From: Nitrospira sp. SG-bin2 | GTDB taxonomy: Bacteria > Nitrospirota > Nitrospiria > Nitrospirales > Nitrospiraceae | Reading direction: 5' to 3' | DNA: 57,125 bases | NCBI GenBank assembly: GCA_002083405.1 | Contig: LVWT01000058.1 | Span: 1-57,125, forward strand | Shown: positions 33,299-42,687 of the stretch, in pieces | Numbering within the stretch: the stretch's first letter is position 1 | How the letters are laid out: each line of letters begins with the position of its first letter | The notes under the pieces: generated by a model | What the model saw: the letters and a program-made list of their open reading frames with translations, nothing else | Databases searched by the model: none | Told to the model about the DNA's origin: nothing | Program-made: the position numbers and the translations under genes

Positions 33299-34525
33299 GT
33301 GACGCCTCTCTTCACCACATCGCCGTCCGACCGTTCTCTTGGCCGGATTCCTTCCGGTGTCTGGGCGCTTGGATTCGTCAGCCTTTTCATGGACGTTTCG
33401 TCAGAAATGATCCATAGCCTGCTGCCGTTGTTCATGGTCACGGTGCTGGGGACCGGCACGGTCGCCGTCGGGATCGTGGAGGGTCTCGCGGAGTCGCTTG
33501 CGCTGGTAGTCAAAGTGTTTTCGGGGACGCTGAGCGACTATCTGGGCAGGCGAAAACCGTTGGCCCTGTTCGGGTACGCGTTGGGTGCGCTCAGTAAGCC
33601 GCTCTTTGCGGTGGCCTCCGGTCTTGGCCTCGTCATCATTGCCCGCTTGGTGGATCGAGTGGGGAAAGGGCTGCGCGGAGCGCCAAGGGATGCGCTGGTT
33701 GCAGACATCACGCCACCGCACCTGCGAGGCGCCGCCTTTGGATTGCGGCAGTCGCTCGATACGGTCGGAGCCTTCCTCGGTCCGTTGCTGGCGGTAGGGT
33801 TGATGCTGCTCTGGGCCGGCGATTTCCGGGCGGTCTTTTGGGTCGCGGTCATTCCGGGGCTGATGGCGGTAGCACTGCTGCTGTTCGGCGTTCAGGAGCC
33901 TGCGCCGTGCCCGATTCGAACCTGGGCCAATCCAATCAGACGGGACAACCTCATCCGTCTGGGACGATCCTATTGGTGGGTGGTGGGCATCGGATCGGTA
34001 TTTACGTTGGCCCGGTTCAGTGAAGCGTTTCTTGTGCTCCGCGCCCAGCAGAGTGGGATGCTCGTGGCGTTTGTGCCGCTTGTCATGGTCGCGATGAACC
34101 TCGTCTATGCGATCACGGCCTACCCCTTCGGTAAATTCGCAGATACGGTGAGTCACAACAAGTTGCTCGTAGGTGGTCTTCTGGCCCTCATTGCGGCTGA
34201 TCTGGTACTGGCCGCAGCCGAGCATTGGAGCGCCGTCCTGTTGGGCGTGGGGTTCTGGGGGTTGCACATGGGCATGACGCAGGGTCTGCTGGCCGCCATG
34301 GTGGCCGATACGGCGCCGTCCGATTTGCGCGGGACCGCCTATGGGTTGTTCAGCCTTGCCGCCGGGTGCTCGATACTTGTGGCCAGTACGTTGGCTGGAT
34401 TCCTTTGGGATGGCCTGGGGGCTTCGGCTACTTTTTATGCGGGCGCTATCTTTTGCGTTGTGGCAATCCTGGGGATTTCATTAGCGCCGGTCGGCAGGGC
34501 CGGGTCAGCCATACGGGATGCATGA
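33299..34525 (+). CDS. MFS transporter
   Basis: 408 residues with about twelve hydrophobic segments and the MFS loop motif GTLSDYLGRRKPLALFGY between helices 2 and 3, then VDRVGKGLRGAPRDALVAD. The RDALVAD motif is seen in a subgroup of MFS proteins of unknown substrate. It starts with GTG. The inner membrane position and co-transcription with three lipoproteins suggest export, possibly of a compound handled by them, but no substrate can be named. Confidence 0.85.
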   Translation: MTPLFTTSPSDRSLGRIPSGVWALGFVSLFMDVSSEMIHSLLPLFMVTVLGTGTVAVGIVEGLAESLALVVKVFSGTLSDYLGRRKPLALFGYALGALSKPLFAVASGLGLVIIARLVDRVGKGLRGAPRDALVADITPPHLRGAAFGLRQSLDTVGAFLGPLLAVGLMLLWAGDFRAVFWVAVIPGLMAVALLLFGVQEPAPCPIRTWANPIRRDNLIRLGRSYWWVVGIGSVFTLARFSEAFLVLRAQQSGMLVAFVPLVMVAMNLVYAITAYPFGKFADTVSHNKLLVGGLLALIAADLVLAAAEHWSAVLLGVGFWGLHMGMTQGLLAAMVADTAPSDLRGTAYGLFSLAAGCSILVASTLAGFLWDGLGASATFYAGAIFCVVAILGISLAPVGRAGSAIRDA

Positions 34526-34630
34526 TGAGCGTGCGCGTCCAAACGCCGGGCCTTTCAGTTGTTGATTCAGGATGTTATGATCCTCCCGGTGTGGGGACTG
34601 TTGTTCTATGTATGCGATGAATAGGAAATC

Positions 34631-35044
34631 ATGATCATGAATCAAACCAGATACGGGCTCGCCATTTTAACGGGTATTATGCTCTCCGCGGTTGTCGGTT
34701 TGGCGGCGGAACCGGTCGAAATAGAAACGTTCGTGAAGGCCCGCATTGAAATCGGCGAGATGATGATGAATTACTTTCAGGGCGGAGCGCAGTTTGCCGA
34801 GGGGCAGCGGCCTTCTCCGGAACAGATGAAGGAAATGGGAGCCGATATTAATGCGAAACTCACCACGCTGCTTGCCAAGCATAACTTGACCGTCGCGGAC
34901 TATCGTAAACGCAGTCCGGAGATCTTCGCCGACGATACGGCGGTGAAGGGTTTTCTCAACGGGCATCCAGACTTAAAAAAGCGGTACGAGGCGCTGCCGT
35001 TGGATCGAATGGGCCGAGGGGGTAGTACAGGGCGGGGCTATTAA
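34631..35044 (+). CDS. Small secreted protein, unrecognised
   Basis: 137 residues with a signal peptide (cleavage near GLAAE, about 26). The mature part is mostly helical and charged, with PSPEQMKEMGADINAKLTTL and VADYRKRSPEIFADDTAV, and ends in a glycine-rich tail. I recognise no family. It is probably periplasmic. GGAAATC lies just before the ATG; an ATG at 34637 is equally possible. Confidence 0.6.
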   Translation: MIMNQTRYGLAILTGIMLSAVVGLAAEPVEIETFVKARIEIGEMMMNYFQGGAQFAEGQRPSPEQMKEMGADINAKLTTLLAKHNLTVADYRKRSPEIFADDTAVKGFLNGHPDLKKRYEALPLDRMGRGGSTGRGY

Positions 35045-35170
35045 TCCAAGCGTGCGGTTTGAGTTAGGGTTCCAGGATAGCCAGGCTATCCGGTTTGTGG
35101 TCTGCCTGGAAAGCCGAGAGACTGGATTGTGCGTGGAGCGGCATCCGGTACTTTCTCAGGAGGTTCGGTT

Positions 35171-35494
35171 ATGGACCTTCGTCGTCAGAAGCGCTTCGCT
35201 GTAAAACTTCAGAGCATCATGATCGGAGCCCCGCGCAAGGAATGGGCCGGGGTGGTTATGAATCTGTCGAAAACCGGCTGCCTCATTGAATGCGACGCTC
35301 AAGTGTATGCCGGCATGTCGGTCGCGATCCGTATCGAGGTGCCGTCGGAGGCTGCGCCGCTTCTTATTGAGCGGGCGGCGGTACGCTGGAATCGCGGGCG
35401 CCAAGTCGGATTGAGTTTTGTGTCGATGGCACAGCCGCAGCAAGAACGATTGAATCAGCTGCTACTACAAGTGAAGCCGGAGATTTCCCAATGA
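35171..35494 (+). CDS. PilZ domain protein
   Basis: 107 residues. It begins with the RRQKRF (RxxxR) motif and continues with NLSKTGCLIE, the (D/N)xSxxG motif, which together bind c-di-GMP. The rest is the PilZ barrel (VRWNRGRQVGLSFV). CAGGAGGTTC precedes the ATG at 35171. It is probably a c-di-GMP receptor that acts alone or through a partner. Confidence 0.88.
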   Translation: MDLRRQKRFAVKLQSIMIGAPRKEWAGVVMNLSKTGCLIECDAQVYAGMSVAIRIEVPSEAAPLLIERAAVRWNRGRQVGLSFVSMAQPQQERLNQLLLQVKPEISQ

Positions 35495-35566
35495 GTAAAA
35501 TCCGATGGAGTCGGAAGGGTCTGTCGACGATTCATTCTGTCATGGTATGAGGGAAAGGACTGCAAT

Positions 35567-35743
35567 ATGAAGAATGTGGAGATGACTGTTGATGGCACAT
35601 GGTTGACGATCAAAGTTGATCTTTCGAAGGAGTTTGGGCCGTCGGCATCGGGCAAGACGATCATCATTGCCTCGACGGAGGGAAATGTCACCATCCCAGA
35701 TCGCCAGGAGAAGGTGGGGCTGAACGTGTATCGAAAAAAATAA
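35567..35743 (+). CDS. Small conserved-looking protein (58 residues)
   Basis: GGGAAAGGA precedes the ATG. The product has a beta-strand-rich start (VEMTVDGTWLTIKVDLS), a KEFGPSASGKTIIIASTEGN segment and the end VGLNVYRKK. The sequence is balanced and reads as a real small soluble protein. I recall similar small proteins with a DLSKE.GPSASGK pattern but know no function. It is not long enough to appear in coarse ORF lists. Confidence 0.65.
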   Translation: MKNVEMTVDGTWLTIKVDLSKEFGPSASGKTIIIASTEGNVTIPDRQEKVGLNVYRKK

Positions 35744-36242
35744 TCCTGCCGAACGCGCTGCATCTCGATTTTTCACAAGCGAATGATTCTCTTGATCTTC
35801 TCAGATCATCCCCTCTTTGATTATTTTTGAGCGTGTCTCTTGACAGATTTGGAACGCCGCTCCAGTCTTGCTTATTGGGTTCTGATCCCCAGAAAAGCGT
35901 TGAGGCTGTGGATAAGAAAGCGGCTGACAAACGTATGAGACGCTCCAGGAGCGTGGATTTCATCATGTCAAGCCGTCTGGGCCTAGGGATGTGGAAAAAA
36001 ATAAAAAATTGCGCTTCCATCCACAATTAGTAGGGGTATGCCCATGGCGTGGCAGACGCCTAAAAAGTAGGCATTGTGAAGCGACACACGGTCAATTCAG
36101 GCTATTCCGCGCTGTCGCAGGAACGTATTCACAGGATTATCCACAGAAGATGGGGGCAATAATATTTCTCATTCAGTATAAGGGAGAGGGGTCGGTCCGA
36201 GCCGGTTGCACTGAACTCAGCCGCGGGGTACGCTGACGACGC
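35744..36242. other. Non-coding region with DnaA-box-like sites
   Basis: 500 bases without a gene. TGTGGATAA (35907-35915) and TTATCCACA (36137-36145) are exact consensus DnaA boxes in opposite orientation. TGTGGAAAA (35990-35998) is a further TTWTNCACA match on the other strand, running into an A-rich stretch (to 36009), and TATTCACA (36126-36133) is a near match. AT-rich patches lie near 35815-35830. This resembles a replication-origin or DnaA-titration region, but dnaA is not nearby. Confidence 0.45.
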
Positions 36243-37022
36243 ATGAAGATCGCTGCAGAGACGGTTGGCTTCCATAACAGGGGGGGACCCATGGTTGTTG
36301 TCGCAGTACTCGCGCTGCTTGCCGCGTGGACGGGTGTCGTACAGGCTCATGATGAGCTCAGGCCGGAGCTGCCGACGATCACGGTGTCGGCTACCGGCAG
36401 CCTGACGTTCGCACCGGACCAGGTGTTTATCACGTTTGGTATGGACACAGCGGCCCGCTCGCTGGCCGATGCGCAACGACAGAATAACGCCGTGATGACC
36501 AAGGTCATGGAGCGACTTCGGGATCAGAATATCGAGAAAGAACGCATCCAGACTTCTTCTTTCACGGTTTCTCCTCAGTACAAACCGCCGCCCAAGCGCC
36601 CCAGCGACGTCCCGCCTGCTCCGCCGGAGATCATCGGGTATCTGATGAGTAATACTGTGACGGTGGACGTACGGAACTTGGAGAAGATCGGCAGGGTGAT
36701 TGAGGACGTCCTGGCTGCGGGTGTCAACCATTTTCAGGGGCTGCATTGGGCTCTTCGCGACGAGCAGCCGGCGAGAATGAAAGCATTGAAGAGCGCCGCG
36801 GCCAGGGCCCATGAAAAAGCAGTTGCGATGAGCGAGACGTTGGGCGTGAAACTTGTTCGGGTGCTCTCAGTTAACGAAGGCGGTCACGTGGTTCGACCGG
36901 CTTCCCATATGGCGCGGTCGATGATGGCGATGGATGCGGGGGAAGGGGCGCCGCCGATCTCCCCGGGCGAAATGAAGATCGAAGCAACCGTCACGCTGGT
37001 CTACGAGATCGCACCGAACTGA
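36243..37022 (+). CDS. SIMPL domain (DUF541) periplasmic protein
   Basis: 259 residues with a signal peptide (VVVAVLALLAAWTGVVQA). The SIMPL/DUF541 motifs are TITVSATGSLTFAPDQVFITFGMDT at the start, ERIQTSSFTVSPQY, then GYLMSNTVTVDVRNLEKIG and ALKSAAARAHEKAVAMSETLGV. These proteins are periplasmic or outer-membrane and of unclear role, some being linked to oxidative stress. It starts immediately after the DnaA-box region. Confidence 0.88.
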   Translation: MKIAAETVGFHNRGGPMVVVAVLALLAAWTGVVQAHDELRPELPTITVSATGSLTFAPDQVFITFGMDTAARSLADAQRQNNAVMTKVMERLRDQNIEKERIQTSSFTVSPQYKPPPKRPSDVPPAPPEIIGYLMSNTVTVDVRNLEKIGRVIEDVLAAGVNHFQGLHWALRDEQPARMKALKSAAARAHEKAVAMSETLGVKLVRVLSVNEGGHVVRPASHMARSMMAMDAGEGAPPISPGEMKIEATVTLVYEIAPN

Positions 37023-37126
37023 TCGCGGCTCGGGATTGATCTGGCCCGGTTCTGTAGCCCTGCGCATGGGGTACATCCGTGCCGGCACCCATCGGTTCAG
37101 CGGGCCTCTTCACCTGCTTGTGTCCA

Positions 37127-37170
37127 ACTTGACTCATAACTTGACTCATACTTGACTCATTTACTATCCT
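37127..37170 (+). promoter_or_regulatory. Triple direct repeat and probable promoter of the Fic gene
   Basis: ACTTGACTCAT occurs three times: 37127-37137, 37139-37149 and 37150-37160. TTGACT at 37141 and TATCCT at 37165-37170 are spaced by 18 bases, like a -35/-10 pair. The ATG follows at 37177, only 7 bases after the -10, so the transcript may be leaderless. The repeats look like an operator for a helix-turn-helix regulator, possibly the Fic protein's own C-terminal domain. Confidence 0.55.
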
Positions 37171-37176
37171 GGCTGC

Positions 37177-38181
37177 ATGGGGTTTCAGCCAAAGTTCAGT
37201 ATTACTCCAGCTACGGTAAGGGAACTGGAAGCCATCGCGGGTATGCGCGAGCGTATCCTGGCCGCTACTATCCAGGTCCCGTGGATTCCAAAACTGCAAC
37301 GCGATGCACGAGCGCGGAATATCCACAGCTCCACGGCCATTGAAGGCAATCCGCTCACGCTGGAACAGGTTCGCCTTATTGAAGAGGGGCATGGTCTGCC
37401 AGCCGAACCGCTTCGGTCGCAACGGGAGATCTTAAACTACTTGGCGGGCCTTCGGTTTATCGAACGCCATAGCAAGAAAAAACGCATCAGTCACACAGAC
37501 ATCTTCAAGTTACATAAGCTGCTTGCCACAGAAGTAATGGATCAAGGTGATGCAGGCCGATATCGGGATATCCAGGTCTATGTGGGGCGATACACGCCGC
37601 CTGTTCCGGATCTGGTGAGTGGATTAATGAGCGAGCTTCTGGAATGGTGGAATGACCGTGCACGCGAATGGTCACCGGTTGTTTCATCGGCTATCCTCCA
37701 TTACCAGTTCGAGGATATCCATCCGTTTGCCGACGGTAACGGGCGCACCGGCAGAGCATTGGCGCTGTGGGATCTCTACCGTCGGGGGTTCGATACGCAC
37801 CATATCTTTTCAGTCGATGAAGTGTATTGGGAAGACACGTCCGCATACTACGAGGCACTTGCCAATGTCCGGAAGCAGGGGAGTGATCTGACGGCGTGGG
37901 TTGAGTATTGTGCCAAGGCGTTGCGGATCACATTAGAGCGGGTCTGGACCCGTATTCAGCATCTTCAGGCAAGTTCGGGAGCAAAAAAGGTGCTGTTGCG
38001 CCCGCGACAAGAACAACTGCTTCGGCTGCTCAAAGATCGGGGAGCAATGACGCCGAAAGAGCTTCGCGAGGGGTTGCGTGTGTCCAAACAAGGCGCAATG
38101 GATCTCTTGCATCCGCTCTTGGAAGCCGGGCTGGTGCAACGAAGCGGGACGAAGAAGTCCGGACGCTACAGCCTGGCCTGA
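37177..38181 (+). CDS. Fic family protein with C-terminal winged helix
   Basis: 334 residues. The catalytic motif HPFADGNGRTGRALALWD (HxFx(D/E)GNGRxxR) is complete, so AMP transfer to a target is likely. IHSSTAIEGNPLTLEQV near residue 45 holds an SxxxEG inhibitory helix motif, so it is an N-terminally self-inhibited Fic protein. The C-terminal 60 residues (MTPKELREGLRVSKQGAMDLL) form a winged helix-turn-helix that could bind DNA. No ribosome binding site precedes the ATG. The protein target is unknown. Confidence 0.88.
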   Translation: MGFQPKFSITPATVRELEAIAGMRERILAATIQVPWIPKLQRDARARNIHSSTAIEGNPLTLEQVRLIEEGHGLPAEPLRSQREILNYLAGLRFIERHSKKKRISHTDIFKLHKLLATEVMDQGDAGRYRDIQVYVGRYTPPVPDLVSGLMSELLEWWNDRAREWSPVVSSAILHYQFEDIHPFADGNGRTGRALALWDLYRRGFDTHHIFSVDEVYWEDTSAYYEALANVRKQGSDLTAWVEYCAKALRITLERVWTRIQHLQASSGAKKVLLRPRQEQLLRLLKDRGAMTPKELREGLRVSKQGAMDLLHPLLEAGLVQRSGTKKSGRYSLA

Positions 38182-38293
38182 TAGTTGGTGAATAGCAACA
38201 CATTACCGTACCTAGAAATGGCCAAGAGGTAAGACGGATGACTGCAAAAGTGAGGGGGCCTGCTTCTATGCGCTTCAGCCATATCCATCTAGC

Positions 38294-38327
38294 CAGATGA
38301 TTTCTTTGGGCTAACAGGGTATCCTTC
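38294..38327 (+). promoter_or_regulatory. 34-base motif shared with the MNT/HEPN operon (copy 1)
   Basis: It reads CAGATGATTTC, five variable bases, then a CTAA..AGGGTATCCTTC core. It matches 45967-46000 at 29 of 34 positions with no gap. It lies 39 bases before the methyltransferase start. The shared position relative to a start suggests a promoter or operator; the TATCCT may act as a -10 element. Confidence 0.55.
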
Positions 38328-38365
38328 GTCGCAATTGTCCGGGACCATCTCCAGGGATCATCTGC

Positions 38366-41032
38366 ATGGCCAAGAAAGCCAAGTCTGCGGCAAAGTCGAA
38401 TCAAACGGCTCCATACAAACATCTGGAGGCCAAGAGCCTCATGCGGCCGGAGGTGGGGACGCAAGCGCAGTTTAAGAAGAAGAAATCCCCGAAGACCTAC
38501 CGCTATGATTCATCGCTTTCACCCGCGCTCGATTGGGATGCCAAGAACCCAGCCCGCGAGCAAGGGGAGACGCTCATCAAGCAAGTCCTCGACGCGAAGA
38601 GCCTTGAAGAGGCGAAGGCCGCCGCATCCAAGCTCAAGAGCCTGAGCAAGCCGTTCTTGAATTGGGCTGGCAAGGCGGAACGACTCTCATTTGATGTGCC
38701 AACCTTGCCGCTCTTCATCCATGAGCGGCTCTCCACCAAAGCCATCATCGAAACGCTGGCCGGGCATAAGACCGACAAGCAGGAGGATATGTTCGCCCTC
38801 TTCGGCGATCCGCAACATTCGATTACCGATCAGGTGCTGAAATCATACGAATATCAGGACAACTGGACCAACCGGATGGTCCTGGGTGATTCGCTCGTCG
38901 TGATGAACTCGCTGCTGCGTTACGAAGGATTGGGCGGACAAGTCCAGATGATCTATATGGACCCGCCCTATGGTGTGAAGTTTGGCAGCAACTTTCAGCC
39001 CTTTGTCCGCAAGCGAGACGTGAGCCACAACGACGACGAGGATATGACTCGCGAGCCCGAAATGGTCCAGGCCTATCGGGATACGTGGGAACTTGGTCTG
39101 CACTCATACTTGACCTACCTGCGTGATCGGCTGCTCCTTGCCCGCGACCTGCTGACGCCCAGTGGCAGCATCTTCGTCCAGATCAGCGACGAGAACTTGC
39201 ATCACGTCCGGGAAGTGATGGATGAGGTCTTTGGGGCTGAGAATTTCGTCAGCCTTATTTCTGTTCGGAAAACCGGAGGAGCAACTAGCGAAACGGTGCC
39301 TACAGTCGTTGACTATCTCCTCTGGTATGCAAAAGACCGCACGGTTATAAAGTATCGCCCTCTTTTCGTTCCGAAGGTACTTGGTGAAGAAGGCGCTACC
39401 GAGTATACGAACGTCGAACTCAGTGATGGGACAATACGGAGTGCGAGTGAAGATGAGATTTTGGGCCGTCAGTCTCTCCCTGAACATGCGCGGATTTTTG
39501 CAACTGACTCAGCGGTATCCGAGGGCTTTCGAACGAACACGTCTGTCCCGTTCTCTTGGAAAGGGATAACGTTTGATCCCGGCAGAACCAAGAATTGGAA
39601 GACGAGTATTGAAGGGATGCTACGCCTTTGTGAATTGGGACGAATTCTCCCGAAGCAGGGATTTCGAATCTATAAGCGATACTTTGCTGATTTCCCATTT
39701 CGGGCGCTGAGTAACGTCTGGATGGATGTCAGGGGTGCATTAGATCGTCTTTACGTTGTCCAAACTGACAAAAATGTTGTTGAACGCTGCCTCCTCATGA
39801 CCACCGATCCCGGTGATCTGGTGCTCGATCCGACTTGTGGGAGCGGCACGACGGCCTATGTTGCTGAGCAGTGGGGGCGGCGTTGGATTACGGCAGATAC
39901 AAGCCGAGTCCCTTTGGCGCTCGCGCGGCAACGACTTCTGACCGCCACCTTCCCTTGGTACGAGTTGAAAGACCAGCATCGCGGCCCAGCCGGTGGGTTT
40001 GCCTACAAGCGCAAGCAGAACAAGAAGGGCGAAGAAGTCGGTGGAATTGTTCCGCATGTCACGCTCAAGTCCATCGCCAACAACGAGCCGCCTGCGGAAG
40101 AAGTGTTAGTGGACCGGCCTGAGGTTGAGAACGGCATCACGCGCGTGACAGGTCCCTTCTGTGTCGAAGCGACGATCCCCACGCCTGTGGATTGGGAGGG
40201 CGATGGTGTCAAGGATTCCGGTACGGTTTCAGCTGAAGCCTACGGTTCCTTTGTCGATCGTATGCTCGAAGTCCTTCGCAAGAGTCCGGTCTTACGACTC
40301 GAAGGGAACAAGGCTGTCACTTTCAAGAATGTCCGGCCTCCTGCGAAGTCTCTTTCACTCTCCGCCGAAGCTTTAGTCGTCAATGGTCAAGAGAAAGCCG
40401 TGGCATTGGTCTTTGGTCCTGAAAATGGCGCAGTGAGCGAGAAGCTGGTCTATGAAGCAGCGAAGGAGGCGAATGGTAAGAGCTATACCCATCTCTACGT
40501 GATCGGCTTTGCCATCCAACCCAACGCGCGGACGCTCGTGGAGAAGTGTGCCGAGGTGATGGGCGTGCCCGCCACCTATGTCCAAGCCACGCCAGACTTG
40601 ATGATGGGCGATTTACTCAAGAACATGCGGTCGAGCCAGATCTTTAGCGTGTGTGGACAGCCAGAGATTAAGGTCTCGCGAAATAAAGAGAAGCAGTACC
40701 AAGTCGAGCTACTCGGTTTAGATGTGTTTGACCCTATTACGATGGAAGTGACGCATCGCAGCGGCGACGATGTGCCTGCCTGGCTTCTGGATACGGACTA
40801 CAACAATCTTTGCTTCCATGTCTCGCAAGCCTTCTTCCCTCGCACCAGCGCCTGGGACAATCTGAAGAAGGCGCTCAAGGGTGAGTATGAAGAAAGCGTG
40901 TGGGATCACTTGTCCGGAACTACCAGTGCCCCATTCGAGGCAGGCGAGCACAAGCAGATTGCCGTCAAAGTGATCGACGATCGCGGGAATGAACTGCTGG
41001 TCGTGAAGAAGCTCAATGAGAATAGCCGATGA
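38366..41032 (+). CDS. Type III-like N6-adenine DNA methyltransferase (Mod)
   Basis: 888 residues. DPPYGVKFG near 199 is the catalytic DPPY motif IV, and LDPTCGSGTTAYVAEQWGRRW near 487 is the SAM-binding motif I. DPPY before the SAM motif is the beta-class order used by type III Mod proteins. The region between them is the likely target recognition part. A long C-terminal extension (about 560-888) is unusual for a plain Mod and has no recognised fold. A basic N-terminus (AKKAKSAAKS) is likely unstructured. The ATGA overlap with the next gene (41029-41032) shows an operon. Confidence 0.88.
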   Translation: MAKKAKSAAKSNQTAPYKHLEAKSLMRPEVGTQAQFKKKKSPKTYRYDSSLSPALDWDAKNPAREQGETLIKQVLDAKSLEEAKAAASKLKSLSKPFLNWAGKAERLSFDVPTLPLFIHERLSTKAIIETLAGHKTDKQEDMFALFGDPQHSITDQVLKSYEYQDNWTNRMVLGDSLVVMNSLLRYEGLGGQVQMIYMDPPYGVKFGSNFQPFVRKRDVSHNDDEDMTREPEMVQAYRDTWELGLHSYLTYLRDRLLLARDLLTPSGSIFVQISDENLHHVREVMDEVFGAENFVSLISVRKTGGATSETVPTVVDYLLWYAKDRTVIKYRPLFVPKVLGEEGATEYTNVELSDGTIRSASEDEILGRQSLPEHARIFATDSAVSEGFRTNTSVPFSWKGITFDPGRTKNWKTSIEGMLRLCELGRILPKQGFRIYKRYFADFPFRALSNVWMDVRGALDRLYVVQTDKNVVERCLLMTTDPGDLVLDPTCGSGTTAYVAEQWGRRWITADTSRVPLALARQRLLTATFPWYELKDQHRGPAGGFAYKRKQNKKGEEVGGIVPHVTLKSIANNEPPAEEVLVDRPEVENGITRVTGPFCVEATIPTPVDWEGDGVKDSGTVSAEAYGSFVDRMLEVLRKSPVLRLEGNKAVTFKNVRPPAKSLSLSAEALVVNGQEKAVALVFGPENGAVSEKLVYEAAKEANGKSYTHLYVIGFAIQPNARTLVEKCAEVMGVPATYVQATPDLMMGDLLKNMRSSQIFSVCGQPEIKVSRNKEKQYQVELLGLDVFDPITMEVTHRSGDDVPAWLLDTDYNNLCFHVSQAFFPRTSAWDNLKKALKGEYEESVWDHLSGTTSAPFEAGEHKQIAVKVIDDRGNELLVVKKLNENSR

Positions 41033-42687
41033 TTGAACGGGTCACCATCCGGCGATTCAAACGATTTGAGGATGTGAGGTTTGATCTCCCTGGGCACATT
41101 GTGCTGGCAGGGCCGAACAATTGCGGCAAGACCACGATGCTTCAGGCGATTGCCGCCTGGGACTTGGCCTTGACTCGCTGGAAACAACTCCATGATTTTC
41201 AGCGTCATCGCGGTTTCTATACCAAAGCCCCAATCGCCAGGCAGGCCTTCACCGCTGTTCCGCTCAGAGCCTTTGACCTACTATGGAACAACCGGTCCTA
41301 TTCGGGCTCCATTGAGGTCGAAATCCGCCACTCCAAGGGGTGGTGGGTCACGATGGAGTTGATGGCTGACAGTACGGAGCAAGTCTACGTCAGGCCCAAG
41401 CCCGATGCTGATCCTGAAATGGTGCGACTGGCTGAACTGAAGACGGTCTTTGTACCTCCCATGACGGGTCTGAGCACCGCCGAGCCTGTCTACCAGCGTC
41501 CGAAGGTGGATCAACTCCTTGGACAGGGCAAGCCCGGTGAGGTGATTCGTAACCTACTTGCCGAGGCGTATCAGTCTTCAGCCTGGACCAAGCTGGAAGA
41601 TTCCATTCGCCGTCTCTTCAATTATGAAATTCTTCCTCCTGATTCGACCGGGGCCGATATCATTGCGGAATATCGATTTCAGCCCGATGGGCCTCGGCTT
41701 GACATCGCCAGTGCTGGCAGTGGATTTCAGCAGGTGTTGATGCTGCTGACATTTCTTCATGCCCGACCGGGGGCCACCCTGTTGCTCGATGAACCCGATG
41801 CGCATTTGCATGTGATTCTCCAAGACGCCATCTATGGCGAACTTCGATCGGTGGCTGCCAAAACAAGCTCGCAGTTAATCATCTCTACGCATTCGGAGGT
41901 GATCATTAACTCTGTGGATCCACGTGAACTGTGCATGTTGCTCAATCATCCGCGATTGCTTGAAAGCGCGGTTGAGCGAAGCCGGCTGACAGATTCTCTC
42001 GGCATTCTGACCCACACCGACATCATGCTTGCTCAGGATGCCCCGGGCATTCTTTATGTTGAGGGATACACGGATGTGAATCTTCTCATTGAATGGGCCA
42101 AGATCCTCGGCCACCCGGCGTATCAGACGCTGACGGCCAGACTATTCTGGCGGCCTTCGGTCTGGGAACCTCGTCCAGGTGCCCACGGCGTGAAAGCAGA
42201 GGACCATTATCAAGCTATGCAGCTTGTTCGTCCTGGACTGCGGGGATTGATATTGCTCGATGGAGATGACAACTCTAGGGTTCCGGAGACTCCGATCACT
42301 GGGCAAGGACTGCAACGGCTCCGCTGGAAGCGGTACGAGATTGAAAGCTATCTTATTCATCCCGCAACGTTAGAGCGGTTTGTGGAAAAGGAAGTTGGGG
42401 CTGGGGCGCAATCTGTTGAGGCAAGGAAGGATATGAAAACCCATCTAGAGGAAACATTCACTCCAGCGTTTCTCCAGGATCCGCTGAAGCCGAATCCTCT
42501 AGTTGATGCGTACTTGCAGCAACGGAAAGCGAGGACCGAGGTGCTTCCTCCTATCCTTGCTGCTGCCGGATTACACGCCTTCCCCTATACTCGGTTCAAT
42601 GAGATCGCCTCTGTCATGCTCCCGGAAGAGATTCATCCTGAAGTCAAAGAAAAACTCGACGCCATCCAACGCGCGTTTGGTCTATGA
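41029..42687 (+). CDS. OLD-like ATPase with TOPRIM nuclease domain
   Basis: 552 residues. Walker A GPNNCGKT (28-35) and the ABC-type Walker B LLLDEPDAHLH (D254) mark an AAA ATPase of the AAA_15/21 type. The ISTHSEVIIN switch follows. A TOPRIM domain follows with ILYVEGYTDVNLL (E345) and LLDGDDN (D411, D413), the acidic residues that bind metal in OLD nucleases. OLD proteins cut DNA in anti-phage systems such as Gabija. Here the gene overlaps both the methyltransferase and the helicase-nuclease, so it is an integral part of that system. Confidence 0.85.
   Translation: MIERVTIRRFKRFEDVRFDLPGHIVLAGPNNCGKTTMLQAIAAWDLALTRWKQLHDFQRHRGFYTKAPIARQAFTAVPLRAFDLLWNNRSYSGSIEVEIRHSKGWWVTMELMADSTEQVYVRPKPDADPEMVRLAELKTVFVPPMTGLSTAEPVYQRPKVDQLLGQGKPGEVIRNLLAEAYQSSAWTKLEDSIRRLFNYEILPPDSTGADIIAEYRFQPDGPRLDIASAGSGFQQVLMLLTFLHARPGATLLLDEPDAHLHVILQDAIYGELRSVAAKTSSQLIISTHSEVIINSVDPRELCMLLNHPRLLESAVERSRLTDSLGILTHTDIMLAQDAPGILYVEGYTDVNLLIEWAKILGHPAYQTLTARLFWRPSVWEPRPGAHGVKAEDHYQAMQLVRPGLRGLILLDGDDNSRVPETPITGQGLQRLRWKRYEIESYLIHPATLERFVEKEVGAGAQSVEARKDMKTHLEETFTPAFLQDPLKPNPLVDAYLQQRKARTEVLPPILAAAGLHAFPYTRFNEIASVMLPEEIHPEVKEKLDAIQRAFGL

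Noticed and set aside
33905..33922. CCCGATTCGAACCTGG, like the T-loop side of a tRNA on the minus strand
   Set aside because: It lies inside the MFS coding sequence, and no acceptor or anticodon arms can be formed around it.
37127..37160. The three ACTTGACTCAT units as the start of a CRISPR
   Set aside because: They are only 11 bases with spacers of one base or none, so they do not have the shape of an array.
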